Virus record (IMG/VR): IMGVR_UViG_3300050821_003650
Span: 1 to 49,501 of that record
Strand: one strand, 5' to 3'
DNA length: 49,501 nt
DNA from: a virus
The translations under genes were made by a program, and so were the position numbers. Below the pieces are notes generated by a model that worked only from the letters and a program-made list of their open reading frames with translations, was not told the origin of the DNA and searched no databases. This document shows positions 37,131 through 46,322 of this stretch, one piece after another (positions within the stretch are counted from its first letter, which is position 1; every line of letters starts with the position of its first letter).

Positions 37131-39095
37131 ATGGGATCTTCCATCCCGGCATCGGCACTCGTTAACATCGTTCCGGGTGTGATCGGGGCGGGCGGCAATG
37201 CTTTGCAGCTCACCGGCCTTTGCCTGACCCAGAATTCCCGCGTGCCGATCGGCACGGTAGCCTCATATCCGTCGGCCCTGGCAGTCAGCGCGGCATTCGG
37301 CGGCAGCTCGAGCGAGGCGGCCGCGGCCGCGATCTACTTCGGCGGGTTCACCAATTCGACTGCCAAGCCGGGCGCGATGCTGTTTGTGCAGTATCCGTCC
37401 GTCGCGGTGCCAGCGTACTTGCGAGGGGCATCGGTCGCATCGATGACGCTCGCGCAGCTGCAAGCCCTGAGCGGATCGCTCACGGTCACGGTCGACGGCG
37501 AAGTGCAGACGGCTTCCTCGATCAGCCTGGCCGCGGCGACCAGTTTTTCGAACGCTGCGGCGCTCATCGCCACCGCGTTTGCGGCCTATGACGGCGTCAC
37601 GGCCAACACGACCACGATCGCCGTGGCCAGTTCCACGACCGGCACCGCTTCGATTACCGGCAACGTGATGAACGCCACCGCGGTCACGGGAACCTTGGTG
37701 GTCGGTGGCGTGATTTCCGGGACGGGCATCACTGCCGGCACCACCATCGTGTCCCAGCTCACCGGCATTGCGGGCGGCGTTGGCACTTACCAGGTATCGG
37801 TGATTCAGAACGTGGCTTCCACCGCGATCACGCAATCGGCTGGCCTGATGACCGTTTCCGGCAGCATGGCGAGCGGCTTCCTCGCGGTGGGGCAGACCAT
37901 CGTGGGCTCTGGTGTCGCGGTCGGGACCACGATCACGGCGCTGGGTAGCGGAACTGGCGCCGCGGGGACCTATTACACGTCCGGGGGTGCGCAGAGCGTA
38001 TCGGCAACCACCATCAGCGCCGGCCCCCTGCTGTGCACCTACGACAGCGTATCCGGCGCCTTTACGCTCACGGGCGGCACGCCAGGCGCGCCCGGCACGA
38101 TCGGCTTTGCCACTGGCTCGCTTTCGGCCTCGTTACTGCTGACAGCGGCCACCGGCGCCGTGACCTCGCAGGGCGCGGCCGCGGCTACGCCAGCGGCATT
38201 CATGAACGCGGCGGTGAACATCACCACCAATTGGGCGAGTTTTTTCACACTGTTCGATCCGGACGGCGGTTACGGCAACACGCAAAAGGTGGCCTTTGCC
38301 AAATGGGCGGGCGGGGCGGTCGCGGTCAATAACTTCGCTTACATCTGCTGGGACACGGACGTCTCGCCCACGCTGTCCAGCAGCGCTACCAGCAGCTTGG
38401 GCTATATCCTCGAATCTACCGAAGTCTCTGGCACCTGCCCGATTTACTCGGTCGACTACACGATCGCCGCATTCGTGTGCGGCGCGATCGCATCGATCGA
38501 TACGGCTCGCACCAACGGTCGCATCGCCTTCGCAAACAAGTCAAGTCCCAGCGGACTGACACCGACGGTCACCAACCTGACCGCGTCCGTCAACCTCGCG
38601 GCCAACGGCTACAACTATTACGGCGCATGGGCCACGGCCAACCAGCAATTCATCGGGCTCGCGCCGGGAACCGTGACGGGTCCTTTCGAATGGCTCGATT
38701 CGTTTGTCGACCAGATTTGGCTGAACAATTCGTTCCAGGCCGCGCTCGTGAATCTGCTCTTCAACGTGAACAGCATCCCGTACAACACGACCGGCTATGC
38801 ACTGATCCGCAACACGTGCCTTGGCACTCCGGATGCGCCCGGGCCGATTCTGGCGGGTCTTAACTTCGGCGCCTTCGCCGGGGGCGTGCCGCTGTCGTCA
38901 ACCCAGGTCGCGCAAGTGAACGCGGCCGCGGGAACGCGCATCGATGACGTGCTGTCGGCCAACGGCTGGTACTTGCAGATTCTTCCAGCGACGCCCACGG
39001 CGCGCGCGAATCGAACTACTCCCCCCTGTACGTTTTGGTATAACGACGCGGGATCGATTCAGCAGATCACGCTTGCTTCGATCGAGGTGGAATAA
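37131..39095 (+). CDS. Tail sheath protein (DUF3383)
   Basis: 654 aa. Start SSIPASALVNIVPGVIGAGG; then YFGGFTNSTAKPGAMLFVQY and TLAQLQALSGSLTVTVDGEV match DUF3383 contractile sheath proteins. Residues ~170-305 hold an insertion with two units of the VxGTGxxxGTxI type (VISGTGITAGTTIVSQLTG; GSGVAVGTTITALGSGTG), shared with the decoration protein at 30359. The C-terminus (IQQITLASIEVE) is typical. This gene defines the phage as a myovirus. Confidence 0.85.
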   Translation: MGSSIPASALVNIVPGVIGAGGNALQLTGLCLTQNSRVPIGTVASYPSALAVSAAFGGSSSEAAAAAIYFGGFTNSTAKPGAMLFVQYPSVAVPAYLRGASVASMTLAQLQALSGSLTVTVDGEVQTASSISLAAATSFSNAAALIATAFAAYDGVTANTTTIAVASSTTGTASITGNVMNATAVTGTLVVGGVISGTGITAGTTIVSQLTGIAGGVGTYQVSVIQNVASTAITQSAGLMTVSGSMASGFLAVGQTIVGSGVAVGTTITALGSGTGAAGTYYTSGGAQSVSATTISAGPLLCTYDSVSGAFTLTGGTPGAPGTIGFATGSLSASLLLTAATGAVTSQGAAAATPAAFMNAAVNITTNWASFFTLFDPDGGYGNTQKVAFAKWAGGAVAVNNFAYICWDTDVSPTLSSSATSSLGYILESTEVSGTCPIYSVDYTIAAFVCGAIASIDTARTNGRIAFANKSSPSGLTPTVTNLTASVNLAANGYNYYGAWATANQQFIGLAPGTVTGPFEWLDSFVDQIWLNNSFQAALVNLLFNVNSIPYNTTGYALIRNTCLGTPDAPGPILAGLNFGAFAGGVPLSSTQVAQVNAAAGTRIDDVLSANGWYLQILPATPTARANRTTPPCTFWYNDAGSIQQITLASIEVE

Positions 39096-39527
39096 ATGGC
39101 ATCCATCACTGGCGCGAATTCGGTCGTCATGCTGGCGATCGCGGCCCTTTACCCGGTGGCGCAACAGCTACAAGGTTTCGCCGCCGATGACGTCTTCGAT
39201 TCCGAAGGGATCGCGTCGGCAGAAATCCTCACGGGGGTCGACGGCAACATGTCGGCCGGCTGGGTTTACGTGCCGATCAAACAGGGCTACACGCTTCAGG
39301 CCGATAGCGCCAGCAACGCGCTCTTCGAAGCGTGGTACCAGGCGCAGCAGGCCATCCAGGAGCTTTACTTCGCGAGCGCGACCATTCATTTACCGGCCAC
39401 GTCGCGCTCCTATGTGATGACCAAGGGCGTTCTGACCTTGCACAAGCCGACTCCGGACGTGAAAAAGGTCCTTCAGCCTCGCAAGTACGAAATCACGTGG
39501 TCGAAGATTTTCGCCGGCCCGCTCTGA
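39096..39527 (+). CDS. Tail tube protein (DUF3277 type)
   Basis: 143 aa, starting directly after the sheath stop. ASITGANSVVMLAIAALYPV, FAADDVFDSEGIASAEILTG and a C-terminal YEITWSKIFAGPL agree with the small tail-tube family paired with DUF3383 sheaths. It polymerises around the tape measure to form the inner tube. Confidence 0.8.
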   Translation: MASITGANSVVMLAIAALYPVAQQLQGFAADDVFDSEGIASAEILTGVDGNMSAGWVYVPIKQGYTLQADSASNALFEAWYQAQQAIQELYFASATIHLPATSRSYVMTKGVLTLHKPTPDVKKVLQPRKYEITWSKIFAGPL

Positions 39528-39538
39528 TAGGTGACCCA

Positions 39539-40060
39539 ATGGCTCGAAGGGAAGCAGACGTTCTGATCGAAGAGGAAGGGCGCGACAAGGGCAAGCTCTT
39601 CCACCTGGTCGAATTGCCCGCCTCGCAGGCCGAGGACGTCGCGCTGCGCATCTTCCTGGCCCTGGCCAAGGGCGGTGTCGACATTCCGCAGGAAGTGCAG
39701 GACGCCGGTTTTGCGGGTTTAGTGGAATGGTTCTTTTCCGGGGTGGGCGTGTTTATGTCGCTGGGTCACGTTCCGTTTGCCGACGCGAAGGCGATCAAGG
39801 ATGAAGTGTTCACCTGTTGCGTCTCATACGTGCCGGACCGGGCCCAGCCCGCCGTCCGGCGCGGCGCGGGCGGCATTGCGCCGTTGGTGGAAAGCGACAT
39901 CGAGGAAGTGATGACGCGCGCGCAGCTCTACAAGAAAATCATCTGGCTGGAAACCGGTTTTTTTTCGGACGCCGTCCCCTCGAACTCGGCCACGGCCCCA
40001 GGTCCGACGGCAAATCGTACGCTTCGTACCAGAACGTCCCCCGGGCCATTGGCACAGTAA
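39539..40060 (+). CDS. Tail assembly chaperone, short (0-frame) product
   Basis: 173 aa. ATG 39539, after TAGGTGACCCA. Helical (LVELPASQAEDVALRIFLAL, then AQLYKKIIWLETGFFS). After the T-run at 39958 the 0-frame turns into low-complexity text (SNSATAPGPTANRTLR), whereas the -1 frame keeps protein-like sequence. It is the gpG-like chaperone that coats the tape measure protein during tail assembly. Confidence 0.75.
   Translation: MARREADVLIEEEGRDKGKLFHLVELPASQAEDVALRIFLALAKGGVDIPQEVQDAGFAGLVEWFFSGVGVFMSLGHVPFADAKAIKDEVFTCCVSYVPDRAQPAVRRGAGGIAPLVESDIEEVMTRAQLYKKIIWLETGFFSDAVPSNSATAPGPTANRTLRTRTSPGPLAQ
39955..39966 (+). promoter_or_regulatory. -1 ribosomal frameshift site (8-T slippery run)
   Basis: GGT TTT TTT T (T8 at 39958-39965) allows slippage of both tRNAs onto the -1 frame, producing the extended chaperone (gpGT-like). 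Position, direction and gene type match the conserved frameshift between tube and tape-measure genes in tailed phages. Confidence 0.65.
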
Positions 40061-40188
40061 TTTCGGCGCGTCTGGCCACCAAGCACGAACTGGACACCGT
40101 CCTGGGCGTGAAAGACCTGTACGACCTGGTCGAAATCATCGTGGTCGACCGGCATAACGAACAGGTCGCGTATGAACGCAAGGATTAA
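39964..40188 (+). CDS. -1 frame extension of the tail assembly chaperone
   Basis: From the slippery run the -1 frame reads FGRRPLELGHGPRSDGKSYA, VPRAIGTVISARLATKHELD and a C-terminal DLVEIIVVDRHNEQVAYERK and stops at 40186-40188. It lacks a convincing own start and would be made as a ~216-aa fusion with the upstream product. If the true run had nine T the gene would be a single frame, so a sequence error must be excluded. Confidence 0.65.
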   Translation, partial: FGRRPLELGHGPRSDGKSYASYQNVPRAIGTVISARLATKHELDTVLGVKDLYDLVEIIVVDRHNEQVAYERKD

Positions 40189-40191
40189 ACC

Positions 40192-41580
40192 GTGCCGACT
40201 GTCATCGATTCGCTCATCGTAAAACTGGGCCTGGATCCTTCGAACTACAAAAAAGGCCAGAAGGACACCGATGAGTCCCTGAAACGCGCGCGCGAGTCGT
40301 CAGAGAAGACTCGCAAGGCGTGGGAGGGCGACGCCAAGCGGGCCGCAGCCGCGTTTCGATCCTTTCGCAACGAAATCATCGCCATCGGTACGGCCTACCT
40401 GGGCCTTTCGGCGATCAAGTCGTTCACATCGAATCTGCTCCACGCTGGCGCCGCGGTCGGATATCTGGCGAGAAACGTCGGCGTGTCTACTGAAACGCTG
40501 TCGGCCTGGGAAGGCGCGGCGAACAAGATGGGCGCGACGGCTGGCGACGTCGACCAGGCGTTTCGAACCATGGCGCAGCAGATCGCCGATATTACGGTCG
40601 GCAAGGTGCCGGCCGACATGGAAAACTTGTCGAAGGCGTTCGCGCTGGCCGGCGAAGACCTCGGCAAGTTTCTCGTGGAAAAGAACCCGACTGAACGACT
40701 GCTGAAGTTAGCCGACGTGGTCAAGAAAATCGGCCCGGTTATGGCTCAGGGCCTTCTAGGCGGAATGGTGGGACCTGGCTTCATCACGATGGCTGAACAG
40801 GGCCGGGCGGCCCTCGAAGCGCGCGTGGCAGAGCAAAGGAAGCTTTTCGTCTTCAGCGACGCCGAAGCCAAGCATCAGCAGGAAATGCTGATCCTGTGGA
40901 ACAAGTTCATCGACCGGATCCGGACGGCTGGCGCCTCGATCGTCACGCAGCTGGAGGGCCCGATCCTGCGCGTGATGACGGAATTGGAAACCTGGCTGAT
41001 CGCGGGCGGAGGCTTTAACAAGCTGGTCGATGGCGCCAAGCGCTTCGCGGCATGGATCGATGGCATCGACTGGGCCAAAGTCGAAAACACGCTAGAAGGT
41101 ATCGGTCAGATCGTCGAGCGCATTGTCGGCCTGCTAGGCAATGTAAAAGAAGTCGGCGGCGAGCTGGCTGGAGCTTCCATCGGCGCGCGCGTCGGAACTC
41201 CATTCGGCATCCCGGGCCGAATCGGCGGCGCTTTGCTCGGTGGACTACTGGGGCGCGAAGTAGTCGACTTCAAGAAACAAGTGCTCGAAAGCGACTGGTA
41301 CAAGGATTTCGCGAAACGCCATAAAAACTTCGCCGGCAGTCCGTTTCAGCAGTTCATCGAGGGCGCGCCAGCTGCCGCCAGTGCAAATCCGGCCGTGCAG
41401 CCCTCTGCTGCGGCTGCGAGCGCGCAGCCGGCCGCGGCAGCGGGCGGGACCGTGAACTTCAACGCTCCCATCATCGTGAACACACAGGCGACCGACGCGC
41501 CTGGCGTTGCTCGAGGCCTGAAGACCGAGGTCACCAAGCAGTTCAGCACCACGACGCAGGCGAACGGGGGCGCCCGATGA
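40192..41580 (+). CDS. Tape measure protein (short)
   Basis: 462 aa, starting at GTG 40192. SLIVKLGLDPSNYKKGQKDT is the usual N-terminus; helical and coiled parts follow (SLKRARESSEKTRKAWEGDA). A hydrophobic Gly-rich stretch near residues 320-360 (GARVGTPFGIPGRIGGALLG) may be the membrane-interacting part. C-terminus is Ala-rich. Using the usual ~1.5 angstrom per residue, a tail of roughly 70 nm would be expected. Short for a myovirus. Confidence 0.8.
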   Translation: MPTVIDSLIVKLGLDPSNYKKGQKDTDESLKRARESSEKTRKAWEGDAKRAAAAFRSFRNEIIAIGTAYLGLSAIKSFTSNLLHAGAAVGYLARNVGVSTETLSAWEGAANKMGATAGDVDQAFRTMAQQIADITVGKVPADMENLSKAFALAGEDLGKFLVEKNPTERLLKLADVVKKIGPVMAQGLLGGMVGPGFITMAEQGRAALEARVAEQRKLFVFSDAEAKHQQEMLILWNKFIDRIRTAGASIVTQLEGPILRVMTELETWLIAGGGFNKLVDGAKRFAAWIDGIDWAKVENTLEGIGQIVERIVGLLGNVKEVGGELAGASIGARVGTPFGIPGRIGGALLGGLLGREVVDFKKQVLESDWYKDFAKRHKNFAGSPFQQFIEGAPAAASANPAVQPSAAAASAQPAAAAGGTVNFNAPIIVNTQATDAPGVARGLKTEVTKQFSTTTQANGGAR

Positions 41581-42167
41581 GCATCGCCGGCCTTCCCCCG
41601 CTGGTCGCGGCACCCGCCGGGCTGAGCAATCTTCTGAATACCACTGTCCTGCTTCAGGCCGACGCGGTGAGCCTGTTCGGTGCCTTGCAGGCGCCGTGGG
41701 GAATCTACCTAAACAACGAGCCGATCGCCCTGGCCGACTCGGTGGTGAGCCTGCGCTACCGGCAGGACTGGCGCATTGCCGACTACCCGCTCGAGCAGGG
41801 GGCGTTCGAATCCTACAACAAGGTCGAAATGCCCTTCGACGTCATGGTGAAGCTATCGAAGGGCGGTTCCCAGGCGGACCGGTACGCCTTCCTGGCAGCC
41901 ATCGACGCGGCCGCGCAGTCATTGGCGCTGTACGACGTACTCACGCCAGAACGGATCTTTTCGAGCGTGAACATCGCCCACGTCGAGTACGAACGCACCG
42001 CCGATCATGGCAAGACGCTCATCACCGTGGAAATCGGCCTCATCGAAATCCGGTCGACCGCAACGCAGGCCTTCGCGGACACCAAAGCACCCAGCGGCGC
42101 GGACCCACAGACCGTAGGACTGGTCCAGCCTGGTGCCAGCGTGCCAGTGCCAGCCGGGATCCAGTAA
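41577..42167 (+). CDS. Baseplate/tail hub-associated protein, 196 aa
   Basis: ATG 41577 overlaps the previous stop. WRIADYPLEQGAFESYNKVE, PFDVMVKLSKGGSQADRYAF and VEIGLIEIRSTATQAFADTK. The pattern of a beta-sandwich protein located after the tape measure fits a distal tail / hub adaptor (gp of the DUF-type seen in DUF3383 clusters). Exact homology is not certain. Confidence 0.6.
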   Translation: MSIAGLPPLVAAPAGLSNLLNTTVLLQADAVSLFGALQAPWGIYLNNEPIALADSVVSLRYRQDWRIADYPLEQGAFESYNKVEMPFDVMVKLSKGGSQADRYAFLAAIDAAAQSLALYDVLTPERIFSSVNIAHVEYERTADHGKTLITVEIGLIEIRSTATQAFADTKAPSGADPQTVGLVQPGASVPVPAGIQ

Positions 42168-42171
42168 GCCG

Positions 42172-45100
42172 ATGCAGATCGTTCCCGTGGTCGATGCGTT
42201 CTCGCAAAGCCTGGACGTCATTCTGGGTGGCCAGTCGTGCACGCTGAACATCTATCAGAAGTCCACCCGCAATCCGGCCATCGGCGCGCAGCAAAGTCCT
42301 TCCGCCAGCGGCGTCGCCTTGGGGCCCGCCGGCTCCGGCATATCTATCCAAGGCAACCTCGCCATCATGACGTCGGCTCCGACGACGTCCGGCCTTCCTC
42401 CCGGCAGCGGCTTGCGCGACGTGTTCGAGGTCGCCGTGTCGACCCCGACCTTTGCGACTTCCGGCACGCAAACCAACGCGGGCGCGCTCTGGCCCATCGT
42501 GACCGGTATCGATCCGACCGGGATACACATCACCGACGGGTGTAACTACGGGACCACATTCCCGCAGCTCAGAGGTGACGGCAACTCATACACCTACGAC
42601 ATCGCGACCGGTTCATATCACGGATCCGTGGCCGACTCTACCGTTCAGGCTGCGTGGGGATCGCGCAGTCAAAGCAGCGTCGGCCCCGTCGGTTCCGGCT
42701 TCGGGATCAGTAGAGCCGGCTACGGGGCGTTCGGGACTAGAGAGGGCAATAGCGTCTGTTTTGCGCCCGGCGTGTCCGCTGCTGCTTCCGTGGGTGGAGG
42801 AACACTCGCACTGTTGCATCTGGACGGCCCAAATGGATCCAGCACATTCACGGACGCGGCCGGCAATTCATGGTCGGCCGTAAATGGCGCGACGTTAACG
42901 ACGTCGCACTTCAAATTTGGAACGGCTTCGCTTGCGAGCACCACCAACCAACACATTACGACTCCGGATAATCCGACCTGGGAATTTACCGGCGATTTCA
43001 CGCTTGAGTGCTTTGTCTACTTCAATGCGCTCTCTTCGGGCGGCATCAACACTTCGTTTTTAGGCCAGACCGGAACGGTAGGCGGCTCTTCCTGGTTGCT
43101 ATTCCAAGATGATCTAAATGATCACATTCATTTCTACGCCAGCAACAGCCACGGCTCGTACGGATTCAACGTAACTGGCCCGCTTTTGTCCACCGGACAG
43201 TGGTATCACTGTGCGCTCGTTCGCAGCTCCGGGACTGTTACCGCATATTTGAACGGGACGTCCTTTGGCAGCGCGACGCTCACCGGCACCATTTCTACGA
43301 ACGGTCAGCCTATTGGGATAGGCGGGGATATCGCTAACATCGGCGAAATCTTCAACGGCTATATCGACGAGGTGCGGATCAGCAATATCGCCCTCTACAC
43401 GGCCAATTTCACGCCCCCAACAGCGCCCTTCCCATTCTCGAATGTGACCGCGCTATTGCACTTCGACGGGGCTAATGGTTCAACCACAATGGTTGATGAA
43501 TATCCCGGCACTTGGGTGCGTGACAACACGGCTCATCTGTCGACCGCGTGGGCCCAGTTCGGGCCATCGTCGTTACTTTTAAACGGCACCACCGATTGCA
43601 TCACGACAACGGACGATCTTTACAAGCCTGGCTCCGCAGATTTCACCTTCGAATGCTGGGGTAACGCGACGGACGTGACCGGATCGCGTGTTTTATTCGG
43701 GAGTCAAATCTTCGGCAGCCCGAACAACGGTATCGCGTTTTTCCTGAACATGGGTCAGCTCACGATGACGTGCGCAAACTCAACGTTCACCGGATTTATG
43801 GTAGCGATGACCGCTGGCGCGTTTGTCACTGCCAATGTTCCGCATCATTACGCCTTCGTCCGCCACGGCAACCAGTTCGATGCATATTTGGACGGCGTCA
43901 GCCAATGGACGGTGACTGCGAGCGGTTCGATCGGATCCACGCAATCAGGACTAGCGATAGGCGCGGCATTCCCAGCGCTAGGCGGCGGCAGTGTGTGGGC
44001 CGGCTATATCGACGAAGTGCGAATCTCGATGGGCGTGGCGCAGTACACGGGCAACTTCACGCCGCCAACCTCACCGTTTACGACACCGGCAGCGGCCTAC
44101 TCGAGCGATCCAGGCGGCGGCTACGTGGTCGTGACGTCAGGATACGCGACAGGAACGGCGGCCTACCAGTTCGATTGCTTACCCTGTCTGGCCGGCAACG
44201 CGAACGTTCCCTCTCAGATGTATGTGCAGGGAATTTATCCATGCGCAGACGGTGCGCATATCGTGATTCTGACGGCCAACGCGAGCGACGCGTCACCGCT
44301 GGAGTGGAACGTCGTCAATGTGACGGGAGGTTCGGCCTCTCTGGTAGCGTACGGCAGCATTTCCGGCACGTATTTCCCTTCTATTGCCGCACTGAGCGGC
44401 GACTTCAGCGATTCGTCGCCGAATAACACAACGCAGTTCAAAGGCTGCCTGGACGGCGATCTTCAAACGCTCTGGTTGTGGGAAGGTGGAAGTTCGGCCA
44501 ACGGCCTATCGATATTGCAGTTAAGCGGCGGCACCACGGCGTTGCTGTACTCGACCGCGAGCGTGTTTTCCAATTCCGCGCTCGCTGGTCCTGGCGCGAT
44601 GCTGGCGGCCAATGGATATGGTGCGTTCATTCGTTCGAACACACTGGCTTTGTGGACCATTCTGCCAGCGACCTCCGCGATGGTCATCGTGCAGACCGCC
44701 AGGACGTATGTCGGCGTCGCAACCGGCAGCTATTACTGGGAAGTGATCCCGACCTTCATCAATCCGACGGGCATTTACCGGATCGGGATCGCCACGGCCA
44801 CGTTCCCGCTCTCCGGCCCGGTGGGAATCGGCAGCGACACATCGGCTTCCTCGGTCGGATGGTCGTATTTGGGCGGGATCTTCTACAACGGTACGCAGAT
44901 CGTGGCCGACGGCACGTACCCATTCAACATGGGCGACGTGCTCGGGTTCGCCTTCAATGCTTCGACCGGCACGCTGTCGATGTACCGCAACGGCGTGTTC
45001 GTTTTCACGCTGAGCGGCATCGCATCGAACACGTGGTTTCCGGCCATGAGCGTGAGCGCGATCGGCAGCGCCACGGTCTTCAACCTGGGAGCCAACACCT

Positions 45101-45390
45101 TCACGTATTCCCCGCCGGCTGCTTACGCTTCATTGTTTGTCGACACGATCAGCAGCACCGACGGACCTGATGCGCTCTATCTGGACCTTTTCGTGAACGA
45201 CGTGCCCTTGGCGACCGGCGTCGCGTGCCAGAACTTGAACCGCTTGGTGCGGCTGGACTACCTGGGATTCATCGGCGATCTGATCTGGCAGGACACGCAC
45301 GGCACCAACGACCCGACCAGCCCCGGGCTCGGTACGCGATACCAGCTCTGCTACATCGAAAGTACCGATCCTGTGCCGGCGTTGCCCTGA
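42172..45390 (+). CDS. Baseplate plug protein split by a large insert with two LamG and one SPRY domain
   Basis: 1072 aa. ATG 42172. Residues 1-33 (MQIVPVVDAFSQSLDVILGG, then CTLNIYQKST) and 998-1072 (ALYLDLFVNDVPLATGVACQ; LVRLDYLGFIGDLIWQDTHG) are the two halves of a ~110-aa phage baseplate plug protein. Between them are: ~34-210, a Gly/Ser region; ~212-420, LamG 1 (LALLHLDGPNGSSTFTDAAG); ~422-640, LamG 2 (ALLHFDGANGSTTMVDEYPG); ~645-840, a beta-rich unknown part; ~844-965, a SPRY/B30.2-like domain (TYVGVATGSYYWEVIPTF, GDVLGFAFNASTGTLSMYRN). LamG and SPRY domains bind sugars or proteins, so it is likely a receptor-binding arm anchored in the baseplate. The insert region is less GC-rich. Confidence 0.75.
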   Translation: MQIVPVVDAFSQSLDVILGGQSCTLNIYQKSTRNPAIGAQQSPSASGVALGPAGSGISIQGNLAIMTSAPTTSGLPPGSGLRDVFEVAVSTPTFATSGTQTNAGALWPIVTGIDPTGIHITDGCNYGTTFPQLRGDGNSYTYDIATGSYHGSVADSTVQAAWGSRSQSSVGPVGSGFGISRAGYGAFGTREGNSVCFAPGVSAAASVGGGTLALLHLDGPNGSSTFTDAAGNSWSAVNGATLTTSHFKFGTASLASTTNQHITTPDNPTWEFTGDFTLECFVYFNALSSGGINTSFLGQTGTVGGSSWLLFQDDLNDHIHFYASNSHGSYGFNVTGPLLSTGQWYHCALVRSSGTVTAYLNGTSFGSATLTGTISTNGQPIGIGGDIANIGEIFNGYIDEVRISNIALYTANFTPPTAPFPFSNVTALLHFDGANGSTTMVDEYPGTWVRDNTAHLSTAWAQFGPSSLLLNGTTDCITTTDDLYKPGSADFTFECWGNATDVTGSRVLFGSQIFGSPNNGIAFFLNMGQLTMTCANSTFTGFMVAMTAGAFVTANVPHHYAFVRHGNQFDAYLDGVSQWTVTASGSIGSTQSGLAIGAAFPALGGGSVWAGYIDEVRISMGVAQYTGNFTPPTSPFTTPAAAYSSDPGGGYVVVTSGYATGTAAYQFDCLPCLAGNANVPSQMYVQGIYPCADGAHIVILTANASDASPLEWNVVNVTGGSASLVAYGSISGTYFPSIAALSGDFSDSSPNNTTQFKGCLDGDLQTLWLWEGGSSANGLSILQLSGGTTALLYSTASVFSNSALAGPGAMLAANGYGAFIRSNTLALWTILPATSAMVIVQTARTYVGVATGSYYWEVIPTFINPTGIYRIGIATATFPLSGPVGIGSDTSASSVGWSYLGGIFYNGTQIVADGTYPFNMGDVLGFAFNASTGTLSMYRNGVFVFTLSGIASNTWFPAMSVSAIGSATVFNLGANTFTYSPPAAYASLFVDTISSTDGPDALYLDLFVNDVPLATGVACQNLNRLVRLDYLGFIGDLIWQDTHGTNDPTSPGLGTRYQLCYIESTDPVPALP

Positions 45391-46322
45391 TGACCTACGT
45401 TCGCCGCGCGATCGATCTGACCTTCAGGCTGGGCAAAGGCACCTTCGGCCAGAGTAGCTTCGACCAGGTGACCGTCTCAGGCCTGCGCGTTCAGGTCAGC
45501 ATCCAGAATGCGGGCGGCCCTTCCATGGGCCAGGCCACGGTGAGGGTGCATGGCCTGACGCGCTCGATGATGAACGAACTGGCCCAAGTCATCCGGCTGG
45601 CCAACGGGTCCGTGACGATGCGCTTTAACCAGATCATCATCGCAGCGGGTGATTACGGCACCAACCTCACAAAAATCTTCCAAGGGCAGATCACCCTCGC
45701 CCCGATCCAGATGGCCGGCGCCCCGGACGCCGTTCTGGAACTGGCCGCGTATGCCGGCGCCTTCGAGCAAGTGCAGATGATCCCGCCTAGCAGTTATTCG
45801 GTGCCGGTCGACGCGGCGCAGGTGTTGGCGAACCTCGCCGCTCAGGCGAGCCCGCCCTATGCCTTCGAAAACAATGGCGCCTCGGCCATTCTGGACGCAC
45901 CGTATTTCAGCGGCTCATTGCGCGAACAGATGTACGCGTGCGTCCAGCAGGCGCACTTCGAGTGGAACAGCCTGGATGATGGGGTGCTGGCGATATGGCC
46001 GAAGGGCGGTTTTCGTTCTGGCAGCGCCGATATTCCGCAGATCGTTGTCACGGCTCCTGCCTTGGCCCCGCTCATTTCCCCGGCGACCGGCATGCGCGGC
46101 TATCCGACTAACTGGAATCTGGGCGTGGCGATCACGACGCTCTTCAATCCCAAGCTGCGCATCGGCAAGCTCTGCCAGGTGCAAAGCAGTCTGCCGTTTG
46201 CGAACGGGACCTTCGTGATGTTCGATATCTCGCACGAAATCGAAAGCGAAATGCCCGAAGGCCAGTGGTCGACCTCGTTTCACGGCGTTCCCACGTCCAG
46301 TGACCTGTATCCGGCGCCATGA
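45390..46322 (+). CDS. Baseplate hub protein (gp27/gpD-like), 310 aa
   Basis: ATG 45390 overlaps the previous stop. RAIDLTFRLGKGTFGQSSFD, LRVQVSIQNAGGPSMGQATV and VHGLTRSMMNELAQV are the beginning of a phage hub protein. Near the end VMFDISHEIESEMPEGQWST is typical. It builds the central hub that carries the spike encoded next. Confidence 0.75.
   Translation: MTYVRRAIDLTFRLGKGTFGQSSFDQVTVSGLRVQVSIQNAGGPSMGQATVRVHGLTRSMMNELAQVIRLANGSVTMRFNQIIIAAGDYGTNLTKIFQGQITLAPIQMAGAPDAVLELAAYAGAFEQVQMIPPSSYSVPVDAAQVLANLAAQASPPYAFENNGASAILDAPYFSGSLREQMYACVQQAHFEWNSLDDGVLAIWPKGGFRSGSADIPQIVVTAPALAPLISPATGMRGYPTNWNLGVAITTLFNPKLRIGKLCQVQSSLPFANGTFVMFDISHEIESEMPEGQWSTSFHGVPTSSDLYPAP

Noticed and set aside
42800-45100. 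Diversity-generating retroelement target in the LamG/SPRY protein
   Set aside because: There is no reverse transcriptase and no template repeat in the window.
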